A stretch of 64,000 bases of DNA from Actinosynnema sp040640215 (GCF_040640215.1 NZ_JBFABG010000006.1:1-64000); one strand, 5' to 3'. Shown: positions 26,973-35,596, counted from the first letter of the stretch. Program-made: numbers and translations. The notes: generated by a model not told the origin, from the letters alone.

Positions 26973-29900
26973 GTGGAGGCGTTCACGTTGGAGGACCGCT
27001 ACCTCCGGGAGGACGGGATCGTCCACCTCAGCGGGGTGCAGGCCCTGGTGCGGGTGCTGTTCGACCGGGTGCGCCACGACCGGGGGCGCGGCGAGGACAC
27101 CGCCGTGTTCGTCTCCGGCTACGAGGGCTCGCCGCTGGCCGGCTACGACCTGGAGCTGGCCCGCCGGGCCGCGCTGCTGGACGAGCACGCCGTGGTGCAC
27201 CGGCCCGGCCTGAACGAGGAGCTCGCCGCCACCTCGGTCATGGGCAGCCAGCTCACCGGCGCGCTGCCCGGCCGCCGCTACCGGGGCGTCACGGGCGTCT
27301 GGTACGGCAAGGCACCCGGCCTGGACCGGGCCACCGACGCGCTGCGGCACGCCAACCTGGCCGGCACCGACCCGCACGGGGGCGCGGTGGCGCTGGTGGG
27401 CGACGACCCGAACGCGAAGTCGTCCACGGTGCCGTGCGCGTCCGACCTGGCGCTGGCCGACCTGGCGATCCCGGTGTTCTTCCCGGCCGACTCGCAGGAC
27501 GTGCTGGACCACGGCCGGCACGCGGTGGAGCTGTCCCGCGCGGCGGGCGTGTGGTCGTCGCTGAAGATCGTCGCGAACGTCGCCGACGCGTCCAGCACCG
27601 CCCTGGTCGCCCCGGGGTGGGCCGCGCCGGAGATGCCCGGCCACGCCTACCGCCACCGGCCCACCTCCCGCCTGCTGGGCGCGGAGCTGGCGGGGCTGGA
27701 GCGCAGCCTGTACGCGGTGCGGCTGCCGCTGGCCCTGGAGTACGTGCGGGTGTCGGGGGTGAACCGGATCGTCCGGGGCCGCGCGGGCGACCGGATCGGG
27801 ATCGTCACGGCCGGCAAGTCGTACCTGGACGTGCGGCAGGCGCTGGACCGGCTCGGCCTGACCGGGGACACCCTGTCCCGGCACGGGATCAGGCTGCTCA
27901 AGCTCGGCGTGATCCACCCCGTCGAGCCGACGATCGTGCGCGAGTTCGCGGACGGCCTGGACACCGTGGTCGTCGTGGAGGAGAAGCGGTCGTTCGTCGA
28001 GGCCGCGATCAAGGACGTCCTGTACGGCCGCGCGAACGCGCCCGCCGTGCACGGCAAGACCGGGCCGGACGGCCGGGCGCTGTTCGGCGAGGTCGGCGAG
28101 CTCGACCCGGACGGCATCGCCGCCGGCCTGGCGCGGCTGCTCGCGCCGCTGGGCATCGGATCGGTGGACGCGTGGCGGCAGCGCGGCCGGCGGGAGCGGA
28201 TCGCGGTGCCGCTGCTGGCCCGCACGCCGTACTTCTGCTCGGGCTGCCCGCACAACTCGTCCACGAAGGTGCCGGAGGGCACGATCGTGGGCGGCGGCAT
28301 CGGGTGCCACACGATGAGCCTGTTCATGGACCCCGAGCAGGTCGGCTCGCTGGTCGGGGTGACCCAGATGGGCGGCGAGGGCACGCAGTGGATCGGCATG
28401 GCCCCGTTCGTGGAGACGCCGCACTTCACCCAGAACATCGGCGACGGCACGTTCACCCACTCCGGCAGCCTGGCGGTGCGCGCGGCGGTCGCGGCCGGTG
28501 TGAACGTCACCTACAAGCTGCTCCACAACTCGGCCGTGGCGATGACCGGCGGTCAGGAGGCGGTCGGCGGGCTGCCCGTGGAGAAGATCGCCGCGCTGCT
28601 GCTGCTCGAAGGCGTGCGGAGGGTCGTGGTGACCAGTGACGCGCCGCGCGCGCTGCGCCGCCGGTCGTTCCCGGCGGGCGTCGAGGTCCGGGACCGCTCG
28701 GAACTGCTGCGCACGCAGGAGGAACTGGCCGGGATCGCGGGCGTGACCGTGCTCATCCACGACCAGGAGTGCGCTGCGGAGAAGCGGCGCAAGCGGCGGC
28801 GCGGCAAGCAGGAAGCGCCCGCGACCCGCGTGGTGGTCAACGAGCGGGTGTGCGAGGGCTGCGGCGACTGCGGCACCAAGTCCAACTGCCTGTCCGTGCA
28901 GCCGGTCCCGACCGAGTTCGGCCGCAAGACCGCGATCCACCAGTCGTCGTGCAACGTCGACTACTCGTGCCTGGACGGCGACTGCCCGTCGTTCCTGACC
29001 GTCGTGCCCGGTGGGGGCGAGCCGCGTCGTCGGGAGGCCGTGGAGCTGGCCGCCGACGCCGTGCCCGAGCCGGTGTGGGCCGGTCCGGACTTCGCGGTGC
29101 GGATCACCGGCATCGGCGGCACGGGTGTGGTGACCGTGGGCCAGATCCTCGCCACGGCGGCGGTGCTGGACGGGCGGCACGTGCGCACCCTCGACCAGAC
29201 CGGGTTGGCGCAGAAGGGCGGCGCGGTGGTGTCGGACCTGAAGGTCACGGCCGTGCCGACCGACCGCGCGGCCAAGCTGGCGGCCGGCGAGTGCGACCTG
29301 TACCTGGCGTGCGACGCGCTGGTGGGCGCGGACCCGGCCAACCTGGCGTCCACGGACCCCGCGCGCACGGTGGCCGTGGTGTCCACGACCGAGGTGCCGA
29401 CCGGGAAGATGGTCGTGGACACGTCGGTGGCGTTCCCCGAGCCCGGCCGCATCCGGTCGGTGCTGGAGTCGGCGACGGCGCGGACCGTGGCACTGGACGC
29501 GCGGGCCGTGGCCGAGGAACTGTTCGGAGACGGGCAATTCGCGAACATCCTGCAACTGGGCGCGGCCTACCAGACCGGCGCGCTGCCGCTGCCGGCGTCG
29601 GTGATCGAACGGGCCATCGAGCTCAACGGCGTGGCGGTGGCGGCGAACCTCCAGGCGTTCCGGCACGGTCGGCAGTTGGTGGCCGAGCCCGCAGCCGAGC
29701 GGAGCGCACCGGTGGAGTCCACCCGGCCCCTCTCCCCCGCCGCTGCGGCGGTCCGGGCGCTGGTGCGGGCCGAGCCGGGGTCGGAACTGGCACGGGTGCT
29801 GGACATCCGGGTGCCGGAGCTGGTGGCGTACCAGGACGAGCGCTACGCGCGGGCGTACGTCGACTTCGTGGAGCGCGTGCGGGTGCTGGAGGACGGGCCG

Positions 29901-30404
29901 ACCGACGTGACGGTGGAGGTGGCCCGGAACCTGTTCAAGTTGATGGCGTACAAGGACGAGTACGAGGTGGCGCGGCTGTCGCTGGACCCCGCGCTCGACG
30001 CGAAGATCAAGGCCGAGTTCGGCGAGGGCGCACGGGCGGCGTACCGCCTGCACCCGCCGGTGCTGCGCGCGCTGGGGATGAAGAAGAAGATCGCACTGGG
30101 CCCGTGGTTCCGCCCGGTGTTCCGGGTGCTGGCGGCGGGCCGGCGGTTGCGCGGGACGCGACTGGACCTGTTCGGCTACGCGCACGTGCGGCGGGTGGAG
30201 CGGGAACTGGTGGCCGAGTACCAGGCCGCCGTGGTGCGCGCGTTCCGGGAGTCCGATGTGGACCGTGCGGCGGTCGCGGAACTGGCCGCGCTGCCGGACA
30301 TGGTGCGCGGGTACGAAGAGGTGAAGCTGGCCAACGTTCGGCAGTACCGGGAGCGGCAACAGAAAATCCTGGCCCGACTGGCCGACGTCGTTCCCTCTGC
30401 TTGA
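26973..30404 (+). CDS. Indolepyruvate:ferredoxin oxidoreductase (fused)
   Basis: Oxidatively decarboxylates aryl or branched 2-oxo acids to acyl-CoA with ferredoxin, using thiamine diphosphate. The 1143-residue fusion carries IorA-like alpha modules (FVSGYEGSPLAGYD, GLNEELAATSVMGSQ, TPP-binding region GGGIGCHTMSLF and QMGGEGTQWIGM near residues 445-475), a cysteine cluster CEGCGDCGTKSNC at 627-639, and the IorB-like gamma domain (ITGIGGTGVVTVGQIL, DQTGLAQKGGAVVSDL). I chose GTG 26973 because AAGGAG lies eight bases upstream; GTG 26958 precedes that site. The final 60 codons recur twice downstream at 32582 and 33000. A terminator follows directly. Confidence 0.92.
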   Translation: MEAFTLEDRYLREDGIVHLSGVQALVRVLFDRVRHDRGRGEDTAVFVSGYEGSPLAGYDLELARRAALLDEHAVVHRPGLNEELAATSVMGSQLTGALPGRRYRGVTGVWYGKAPGLDRATDALRHANLAGTDPHGGAVALVGDDPNAKSSTVPCASDLALADLAIPVFFPADSQDVLDHGRHAVELSRAAGVWSSLKIVANVADASSTALVAPGWAAPEMPGHAYRHRPTSRLLGAELAGLERSLYAVRLPLALEYVRVSGVNRIVRGRAGDRIGIVTAGKSYLDVRQALDRLGLTGDTLSRHGIRLLKLGVIHPVEPTIVREFADGLDTVVVVEEKRSFVEAAIKDVLYGRANAPAVHGKTGPDGRALFGEVGELDPDGIAAGLARLLAPLGIGSVDAWRQRGRRERIAVPLLARTPYFCSGCPHNSSTKVPEGTIVGGGIGCHTMSLFMDPEQVGSLVGVTQMGGEGTQWIGMAPFVETPHFTQNIGDGTFTHSGSLAVRAAVAAGVNVTYKLLHNSAVAMTGGQEAVGGLPVEKIAALLLLEGVRRVVVTSDAPRALRRRSFPAGVEVRDRSELLRTQEELAGIAGVTVLIHDQECAAEKRRKRRRGKQEAPATRVVVNERVCEGCGDCGTKSNCLSVQPVPTEFGRKTAIHQSSCNVDYSCLDGDCPSFLTVVPGGGEPRRREAVELAADAVPEPVWAGPDFAVRITGIGGTGVVTVGQILATAAVLDGRHVRTLDQTGLAQKGGAVVSDLKVTAVPTDRAAKLAAGECDLYLACDALVGADPANLASTDPARTVAVVSTTEVPTGKMVVDTSVAFPEPGRIRSVLESATARTVALDARAVAEELFGDGQFANILQLGAAYQTGALPLPASVIERAIELNGVAVAANLQAFRHGRQLVAEPAAERSAPVESTRPLSPAAAAVRALVRAEPGSELARVLDIRVPELVAYQDERYARAYVDFVERVRVLEDGPTDVTVEVARNLFKLMAYKDEYEVARLSLDPALDAKIKAEFGEGARAAYRLHPPVLRALGMKKKIALGPWFRPVFRVLAAGRRLRGTRLDLFGYAHVRRVERELVAEYQAAVVRAFRESDVDRAAVAELAALPDMVRGYEEVKLANVRQYRERQQKILARLADVVPSA
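30222..30401 (+). repeat. Oxidoreductase 3'-end repeat, unit 1 (in the intact gene)
   Basis: The last 60 codons of the oxidoreductase gene, from CAGGCCGCCGTGGTG to the stop. Essentially the same sequence recurs as unit 2 (32565-32767) and, decayed, as unit 3 (32978-33111), all in the same orientation. Confidence 0.9.
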
Positions 30405-30415
30405 CAGAGCGAGGC

Positions 30416-30455
30416 GGCGGAGCCTTCACCACGTATGTGCGGTGAAGGCTCCGCC
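30416..30455. terminator. Terminator after the oxidoreductase gene
   Basis: GGCGGAGCCTTCACC (30416-30430) and GGTGAAGGCTCCGCC (30441-30455) are perfect 15-base arms with a 10-base loop. It serves the rightward oxidoreductase gene and the leftward broken gene that ends at 30460. Confidence 0.8.
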
Positions 30456-30459
30456 GGCA

Positions 30460-30993
30460 CTACGACTGCTGAAGGATGATGGCGAACTCCGCGTCGAACA
30501 CCTTCACAGCCTCTCGATCTCCGTCGAAGTACGCCTCCCGGAAACCCGGCTCTTGCCCTGGGCCCGGACTCATCTTGAGGTGGCCGCGCTCGTCGATCGA
30601 ACACGTCCAGTTGGACGGCGATCGCGACGTACTCCTGCCCCATTTCCACCCAGGGGCTGTTCAACCCGGGTTCGCCGGTGGCCGGGTAGATGATCGACTC
30701 GCAGCGAACCCGCATAAAGCTCCCCTGATTTTCGGGGTATCGACTCCCGGGAAGTGTGGGCTTGTAGTCCATGTCGTAGCCGAACTTCCCGGTGACACTA
30801 TTGTCGTAAAAGTGCACCATCCTCTTCTCGCCGGTCTGCGGGCGGATGTGGGAGTGCACGGCTCCCGGTCGATCAGGGGAACACGCGGCTTACCTGCGAC
30901 AAGATCGGAGACATCGCCGAACGACTTCGCTTCCGGCAAGAAACCCAAGAGCACCAGGCGCTGGAGCGCTTCATCATCATGGAAGGAGAGCAT
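30460..30993 (-). pseudogene. Broken gene of the RHS module (two frameshifts)
   Basis: Coding character runs from ATG/TTG-type start near 30993 (LSFHDDEALQRLVLLGFLPE) to a TAG at 30460 (FDAEFAIILQQS), but the middle part (RMVHFYDNSVTGKFGYDMDY, GSFMRVRCESIIYP) is in another frame. One shift falls near 30860 and a compensating one near 30600, where VQLDVFD changes to DERGHLKMSPG. Reading across both gives a protein of about 175 residues of unknown family, probably an immunity or accessory protein of the adjacent toxin module. Either it is a pseudogene or the assembly has two small errors. Confidence 0.6.
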
Positions 30994-31087
30994 CCAGGGA
31001 CCTCGGAGTGATCAGTCGTCACCATCACCAGTCTCAGTCACCCCGTGGGTCCGCAGTCGGCAGACCTCCGCAATCGGCCTCAAGGCT

Positions 31088-31438
31088 TCAGGCCGCCAAC
31101 ACTTCCGACCGGATTTCCACTGCCGGGAAAATCGTCACGTTCAGGCGGACGACGTGACAGGGGCCGGACAGCCGCACCGACAGACCCACCTCGGGACCCT
31201 TCGAGATCAACGACATCCCGTCCAGACCCTCGCAGAAGAAGTCCACCGCGCCCAAGGGGCCGCCGTTGACCCGCACCCGCACGGAACGCTCGACCAAGTC
31301 GTAGCTGAAGCGCAACTCGGTATCGCCCGAAGCCACTTCGACCATGTACGTAGCCGTACCCCCGTCGAGCAGCACCGGCGACACGCCGAGAGCTTCGACG
31401 AACTCCTGGTCGGTCGGCACGGCAATATCGGTCGTCAA
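31088..31438 (-). CDS. Putative immunity protein of the RHS toxin
   Basis: A 116-residue acidic protein (ATYMVEVASGDTELRFSYDL, FFCEGLDGMSLISKG) of no recognised family. The TTG at 31438 lies six bases behind the stop of the RHS toxin reading frame, with GGTGA just upstream, so the two would have been cotranslated. Position directly after a polymorphic-toxin C-terminus is the classical place for the cognate immunity gene. It is intact while the toxin gene is broken, which would fit retention of protection after toxin loss. A GTG six codons further in is an alternative start. Confidence 0.5.
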   Translation of the reverse strand: MTTDIAVPTDQEFVEALGVSPVLLDGGTATYMVEVASGDTELRFSYDLVERSVRVRVNGGPLGAVDFFCEGLDGMSLISKGPEVGLSVRLSGPCHVVRLNVTIFPAVEIRSEVLAA

Positions 31439-31444
31439 TGTCTG

Positions 31445-32575
31445 TCACCCTTCGGAATGATCGTGGTGAGTACGGAGTGTACCGTCTCCCATAACCTCCC
31501 AGGTGGACTCCATCACCAAGAAGCCGTAGGGGCCACTGAGCAGCGACTCCCGCACTTCATAGGTCCCGTGCTCATTGCTGAACACCTTCTTCCGATTCTG
31601 CGGACCCTTCACGGCATCATGCAGGTTGTCGATGATCAGTTGGCGACCTTCCGGTACGTCGGTGATACCGATCCGATTGAAGTCGAGTTCGTTCTGGATG
31701 CTCCTCGGCGTGTTGTGCGGGTGGTCCTTGGCCCTCCGAAGAGGTAGTCCCACTTCTTCTCGTCGATCTCGATCCCCGGAACCGGCGTCGCGCACTTCTC
31801 CAGCAGGTCCGCTTCCCACGACGTGTCCGAGTTCGACTCCTCGGTCGGCCACGTCGGCGACCGCAGGGAGTTGTTCACGTTTTGGACGACCGAACCGTTC
31901 TGCTCCAGCAAGTCTGTGTAGACCGACGAGTACGACCGGTTCACGTCGTCCACCGGGTGGGCGTAGTCGCCCGCCAGGTGCGACCGGGACTGCGGCGACG
32001 AGGACACCGGCGGGGTGCGGCCGTTGCCGAACAGCGGTTGGGTCAGCGCTTCGGGGACCGGCAGCGGGTTGCTGCGGCCGAACTCGCGGGCCGCTTCCCT
32101 GGCCGCGTCGGCCGGGTCGGCGCGGTACTGGTCGTTGGAACCGGAATTCGTGCCGGGCGGGGTGCGGACACCGGGCTGGTTGTCCCCGTCACCCTTGCCA
32201 TTGCCGGGTGGCGGGTTCAACGGCAGTGGCGAGGCGCACAACGCCGGCAGCAACAGGCACAGCCAGTTGCTCGGGAAGTGGCCCGTCGGGTCCGTGTAGT
32301 TCGTCGAAGCGCCCAGTCCGTAGGTGTACCGGTTGGCCGGCCCGGACGGGGTGCCCGGCAACGGGTAGTCGTCACGCGAGGCGAACCCGCCCATGGCCGG
32401 GCTGCACCAGCGGGCGGTCATGTTGACCTGGCCGGTGTCCGGGTCGGTCCAGTCGCCCTGGTAGCCCAGGGAGTGCTTGGTCCCGCTGGTGGCGGTCACC
32501 GTGCCGGCCGGGTCGAGGGTGGCGACGAGGTCGCCGCGCCCGTCGCTCACCGCCGAGCGCTCGACGGTCCGGGCG
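31445..32575 (-). pseudogene. RHS-family toxin gene, C-terminal relic
   Basis: The minus strand encodes the end of an RHS repeat protein: LGYQGDWTDPDTGQVNMTAR, FASRDDYPLPGTP, ANRYTYGLG and NYTDPTGHF, the typical RHS core boundary, then a Pro/Asn-rich linker and a toxin tip. The frame shifts near 31735: EKKWDYLFGG in one frame continues as AKDHPHNTPRSIQNELDFNR and KVFSNEHGTYEVRESLL in the next, ending at 31445. The tip family is not recognised. The upstream RHS core, thousands of bases in a complete gene, is absent; the fragment starts exactly where oxidoreductase 3' sequence on the other strand begins, around 32575. The product cannot be made. Confidence 0.75.
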
Positions 32576-32767
32576 CTGGTGCAGGCCGCCGTGGTGCGCG
32601 CGTTCCGGGAGTCCGATGTGGACCGTGCGGCGGTCGCCGAACTGGCGGCGTTGCCGGACATGGTGCGCGGGTACGAAGAGGTGAAGCTGGCGAACGTCCG
32701 CCAGTACCGGGAGCGGCAACAGAAAATCCTGGCCCGCTTGGCCGATGTCCCGGTGCCGTCGGCGTGA
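32565..32767 (+). repeat. Oxidoreductase 3'-end repeat, unit 2
   Basis: From 32582 it matches unit 1 through the stop codon. In the first 58 codons I count nine substitutions, all synonymous; the last codons differ by one inserted codon (VVPSA versus VPVPSA). The 17 bases 32565-32581 also match an earlier part of the gene at 29749-29765, so an internal stretch of about 455 bases has been deleted. It is followed by its own terminator. Confidence 0.85.
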
Positions 32768-32773
32768 CCACTG

Positions 32774-32811
32774 TTCCCGGGGGATCGGTGCCGGCACCGA
32801 TCCCCCGGGAA
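32774..32811 (+). terminator. Perfect 38-base palindrome after repeat unit 2
   Basis: Arms 32774-32792 and 32793-32811 are fully complementary with no spacer, six bases after the TGA of unit 2. It differs in sequence from the terminator after unit 1, so each gene end carries its own. Confidence 0.75.
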
Positions 32812-33288
32812 TTTCGGCTTGAAGCTGTTCCGAGTCGCCGGGTCCCACTGACTGATCCGTCACCGGTGGACGCCGCAAGCGGCACGGCTACCGGTCGGTG
32901 ATCTCGTCCGGCCCGTTCGCGGCGAACTCCTCGTCATCCTCCCTGCCCTCCGCTTTCAGGTCCCACCGGTCGGCCGGGCGGCGGTGAGGGCATCCGGGCG
33001 TCCGGTGTGGACCGTGCGGCGGTCGCGGAGCCGGCCGCGCTGCCGGACATGGTGCGCGGGTACGAAGAGGCGAAGCTCACGAATGTCCGCCGGTACCGGG
33101 ATGGACAGCAGGTCGGCCCGGCGGGTCGGCCGGCGGTGTGCTCGCGCCACCGGGCCGGGTCGGGTCGGCGGTGCGCTAGGGTGGGCGGCCGGCGGGTGTT
33201 CAGCACAGCAGCACCCCGACCCAGAGCCCCCGCCGCCGACCCCTGGTCGTCGTTGCGGGGGTACCGCCTGTCGAGGGGTGCACAGCAG
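32812..33288. other. Non-coding stretch with repeat unit 3 and ANTAR gene leader
   Basis: Apart from the decayed oxidoreductase fragment at 32978-33111, no gene is supported. TAGGGT at 33177-33182 is a possible -10 for the GAF-ANTAR gene, leaving a leader of about 100 bases. Confidence 0.4.
32978..33111 (+). repeat. Oxidoreductase 3'-end repeat, unit 3 (decayed)
   Basis: Reads VDRAAVAEPAALPDMVRGYE then EAKLTNVRRYRDGQQ, against VDRAAVAELAALPDMVRGYE and EVKLANVRQYRERQQ in the intact gene. It carries an indel near its start and several amino-acid changes and has no matching stop, unlike unit 2. Confidence 0.8.
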
Positions 33289-34077
33289 ATGACACGTCAC
33301 GCGAACGCCTCCGTCCCGGGACTGGCCGCCGAGCTGGTCGAGATGGCCCGGCTGACCGAGGACGAGGAGCACCAGGCGGTCGCCCGCCGGTTCGCCGACC
33401 ACCTGGTCCGCAGCGTCCCCGGCTGTGACCTGGCCTTCCTCGCGGTCACCGGCGACGACGGCTTCGAGATCACCATGACCACCGGCCACGCCCCGCTCGG
33501 TCCCGTGCCGGACGACGGCGTGGCGGGCGGGGGCGACCCGATCCGCGAGGTGCTCCGCTACCGCGAACCCCGCCGGCTGGGCGACACCGCCGGGGACGGC
33601 CGGTGGCCGCTGTTCGCCTCGCGGCTGGCCGTGCACGGCTTCCGGAGCTGCCTGGTGCTCCCCCTGCCCACCGAGCGCTCCCCCACCGCCGCGCTGACGC
33701 TGCTCTCCCGCGAGCCCCACCGGTTCAACGACCACTCCTACGACCTCATCCTGCTGATCGCCCTGCACGCCGGCGTCGCGCTGGACAACGCCGACCTGCT
33801 CGACCACAGCAGGCAGCTCGTGCGGCACCTGACCACCGCGCTCGGCACCCGCCACACCATCGGTCTGGCCCAGGGCCTGCTCATGCGCCACTTCGCCACC
33901 GACGCCGAGAGCGGTTTCTCGCTGTTGCGCCGGGCCTCGCAGGACGCCAACCGCAAGCTCCGCGACGCCGCGTCCGACCTGGTGGACGCCCACGAGCGGG
34001 GCGGGTTCCACGAGGCGCTGACCCGGTACCGCCTCGTCGGCGGCGTGGCACCGGAATCCGACGGCGCGCGGAGCTGA
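33289..34077 (+). CDS. GAF and ANTAR domain regulator
   Basis: A 262-residue predicted RNA-binding antiterminator. The GAF sensory domain covers about residues 15-175 (GCDLAFLAVTGDDGFEITM, SCLVLPLPTE, NDHSYDLILLIALHAGVAL). The C-terminal ANTAR three-helix domain, about 185-245, has ALGTRHTIGLAQGLLM and GFSLLRRASQDANRKLRDAA, the classic pattern with paired aromatic/Ala positions. Such proteins bind tandem hairpins in leader RNAs to prevent termination. ATG 33289 has GAGGGG upstream; the frame stays open further left through repeat unit 3 but that is not coding. Targets are unknown. Confidence 0.88.
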   Translation: MTRHANASVPGLAAELVEMARLTEDEEHQAVARRFADHLVRSVPGCDLAFLAVTGDDGFEITMTTGHAPLGPVPDDGVAGGGDPIREVLRYREPRRLGDTAGDGRWPLFASRLAVHGFRSCLVLPLPTERSPTAALTLLSREPHRFNDHSYDLILLIALHAGVALDNADLLDHSRQLVRHLTTALGTRHTIGLAQGLLMRHFATDAESGFSLLRRASQDANRKLRDAASDLVDAHERGGFHEALTRYRLVGGVAPESDGARS

Positions 34078-34095
34078 CCCGGGCCGGCCGGCACG

Positions 34096-34461
34096 TCAGC
34101 TCGTGGGGTCGACGAACTCGGGCTGGTCGAGCAGTCGCAGCCAGCTCCCGTCCGGCTGGCGGCGGACGACCTGCGCCCGCGCGCCCGAACCGTCCTTCGG
34201 CGGGGTCGAGGTGAGCGCGATGTCCTCGCTGACCAGCGTGGGCAACGGCGTTTCCAGTTCGAACCGGGGACCGTTGGCCAGCACCCGCGCCCACAGCTCG
34301 CGGATCGCCTCGCGGCCCACCGTCCGCCCGCCCGGCGGATAGGCCAGCACGGCGTTCTCCTCGTAGAGCGCCGCGACCCCGGCCGCGTCACCGGCGTTGG
34401 ACCGCTCCACGAACAGGCGGGTGATGTCTTCCGGTCGCATGGCCTTCTCGTAGTCCGTCAC
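34096..34461 (-). CDS. SnoaL/NTF2-like protein
   Basis: A 121-residue cone-fold protein (ITRLFVERSNAGDAAGVAAL, YEENAVLAYPPGG, AIRELWARVL, VRRQPDGSWLRLLDQPEF) of the SnoaL-like/DUF4440 type, usually small enzymes or binding proteins for diverse ligands. GTG 34461 has GGAGGA five bases upstream. It diverges from a LysR-type regulator, which probably controls it. The proposed shared promoter region is only 94 bases. Confidence 0.8.
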   Translation of the reverse strand: MTDYEKAMRPEDITRLFVERSNAGDAAGVAALYEENAVLAYPPGGRTVGREAIRELWARVLANGPRFELETPLPTLVSEDIALTSTPPKDGSGARAQVVRRQPDGSWLRLLDQPEFVDPTS

Positions 34462-34541
34462 GCGTTCCTCCTCGGCTGTGGTGTCCCCACCAGCCTCACC
34501 ACCGACCGGCCAGAAGTCCAACAGATGGTTCCGATGGCAGC

Positions 34542-34547
34542 TAGAAT
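34542..34547 (+). promoter_or_regulatory. -10 box TAGAAT of the LysR gene
   Basis: TAGAAT ends eight bases before the ATG at 34556, predicting a leaderless or nearly leaderless transcript. Confidence 0.5.
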
Positions 34548-34555
34548 CCACAGTC

Positions 34556-35437
34556 ATGGAACTGCGGCAACTGGAGTACTTCGTCGCGGTCGCGGAGGAG
34601 CGCAACTTCACCCGCGCCGCCGAGCGCGTGCACATCAGCCAGTCCGGGGTGAGCGCCCAGATCCGCCAGTTGGAACGGGAACTGGGCGCGGACCTGTTCG
34701 ACCGGTCCGCGCGGACCGCCACGCTCACCACGGCCGGGAAGGCGGCGCTGGAGCACGCCCGCGCCGCGCTCGCGGCGGCCGAGGCGGTCGGGCAGGCGGT
34801 GGGCGAGGTGACCGACCTGATCCGGGGGCACCTCACCGTCGGGATGGTCAACGGCTGCACCATCACGCCCCTGTTCGACGCGCTGGCGGCGTTCCACCGG
34901 GCGCACCCCGGCGTCGGGATCTCGGTGCGCGAGGCCGACTCCGACGAACTCGTCGAGTCGGTGCGCGCGAAGACCGCCGACCTCGCCCTGGTGGGGACCG
35001 CGAACGCCACCCCACCCGGTCTGGACGCCCTGACCATCATCAGCGAACGGCTGGTCGCGGCGGCACCGCCCGGCCACCCGGCGACGGAGGGCCGCCTCAC
35101 CCTGCGGGACCTGGTCGCGCACCCGCTGGTGTGCATGCCGCCCGGAACCGGCCTGCGCGCGGTGTTCGACCAGGCGTGCGCGGCGCGGGACCTGCGCCCG
35201 ACCATCGCGTTCCAGGCCGGTGCGGCGGACGCGATCGCCGACCTGGCGGCGCGGGGGCTGGGTGTCGGCCTGCTGAGCGAGTCGATGGCCGCCCACCACA
35301 CCGACCGGCTCACCGCCGTGCCGATCGACGACGTGGCGATCCCCGCTCTGCTCGCCCTGGTCTGGCACCCGACCCGAGGCCCGGCCGTGCGCGAACTGGT
35401 CGCCCACTGCCGACGGGCGTTCGCCGAGTCCCCCTGA
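34556..35437 (+). CDS. LysR-family transcriptional regulator
   Basis: A 293-residue LysR protein. The winged helix-turn-helix is at residues 1-60 (MELRQLEYFVAVAEERNFTR, HISQSGVSAQIRQLERELG), followed by the linker helix and a periplasmic-binding-like effector domain with two lobes (HLTVGMVNGCTITPLFDALA, ISVREADSDELVESV, GLGVGLLSESMA). It is divergent from the SnoaL-like gene, the typical LysR arrangement. The effector is unknown. Confidence 0.92.
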   Translation: MELRQLEYFVAVAEERNFTRAAERVHISQSGVSAQIRQLERELGADLFDRSARTATLTTAGKAALEHARAALAAAEAVGQAVGEVTDLIRGHLTVGMVNGCTITPLFDALAAFHRAHPGVGISVREADSDELVESVRAKTADLALVGTANATPPGLDALTIISERLVAAAPPGHPATEGRLTLRDLVAHPLVCMPPGTGLRAVFDQACAARDLRPTIAFQAGAADAIADLAARGLGVGLLSESMAAHHTDRLTAVPIDDVAIPALLALVWHPTRGPAVRELVAHCRRAFAESP

Positions 35438-35596
35438 CCATCCCGGTCCCGGTACGGCACGGCGGACGACGTGGGCGCGTAGGGTCAGGGGTATCCGGGT
35501 CCCGCTCGCCCCGGCATCACCCGCACCGGCCACCGCGCCGGTTCCTGCGCGAGAGCCTCGGCTGACCGTGGTCGGACCGGAGATCGGAGCACCGAC

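Noticed and set aside
26676..30359. Open frame of 1227 codons antisense to the oxidoreductase
   Set aside because: Composition typical of antisense frames in GC-rich DNA; sense strand is fully explained.
30380..30420. tRNA gene at the integration-like boundary
   Set aside because: No cloverleaf or CCA-type end could be formed; the duplicated target is the protein-coding 3' end itself.
32582..32767. Repeat unit 2 as a separate small gene
   Set aside because: It has no start of its own and equals the C-terminal tail of the oxidoreductase; a free tail would have no catalytic part.
33007..33288. N-terminal extension of the GAF-ANTAR protein
   Set aside because: The frame is open only because repeat unit 3 happens to be in phase; the GAF domain is complete from the ATG at 33289.
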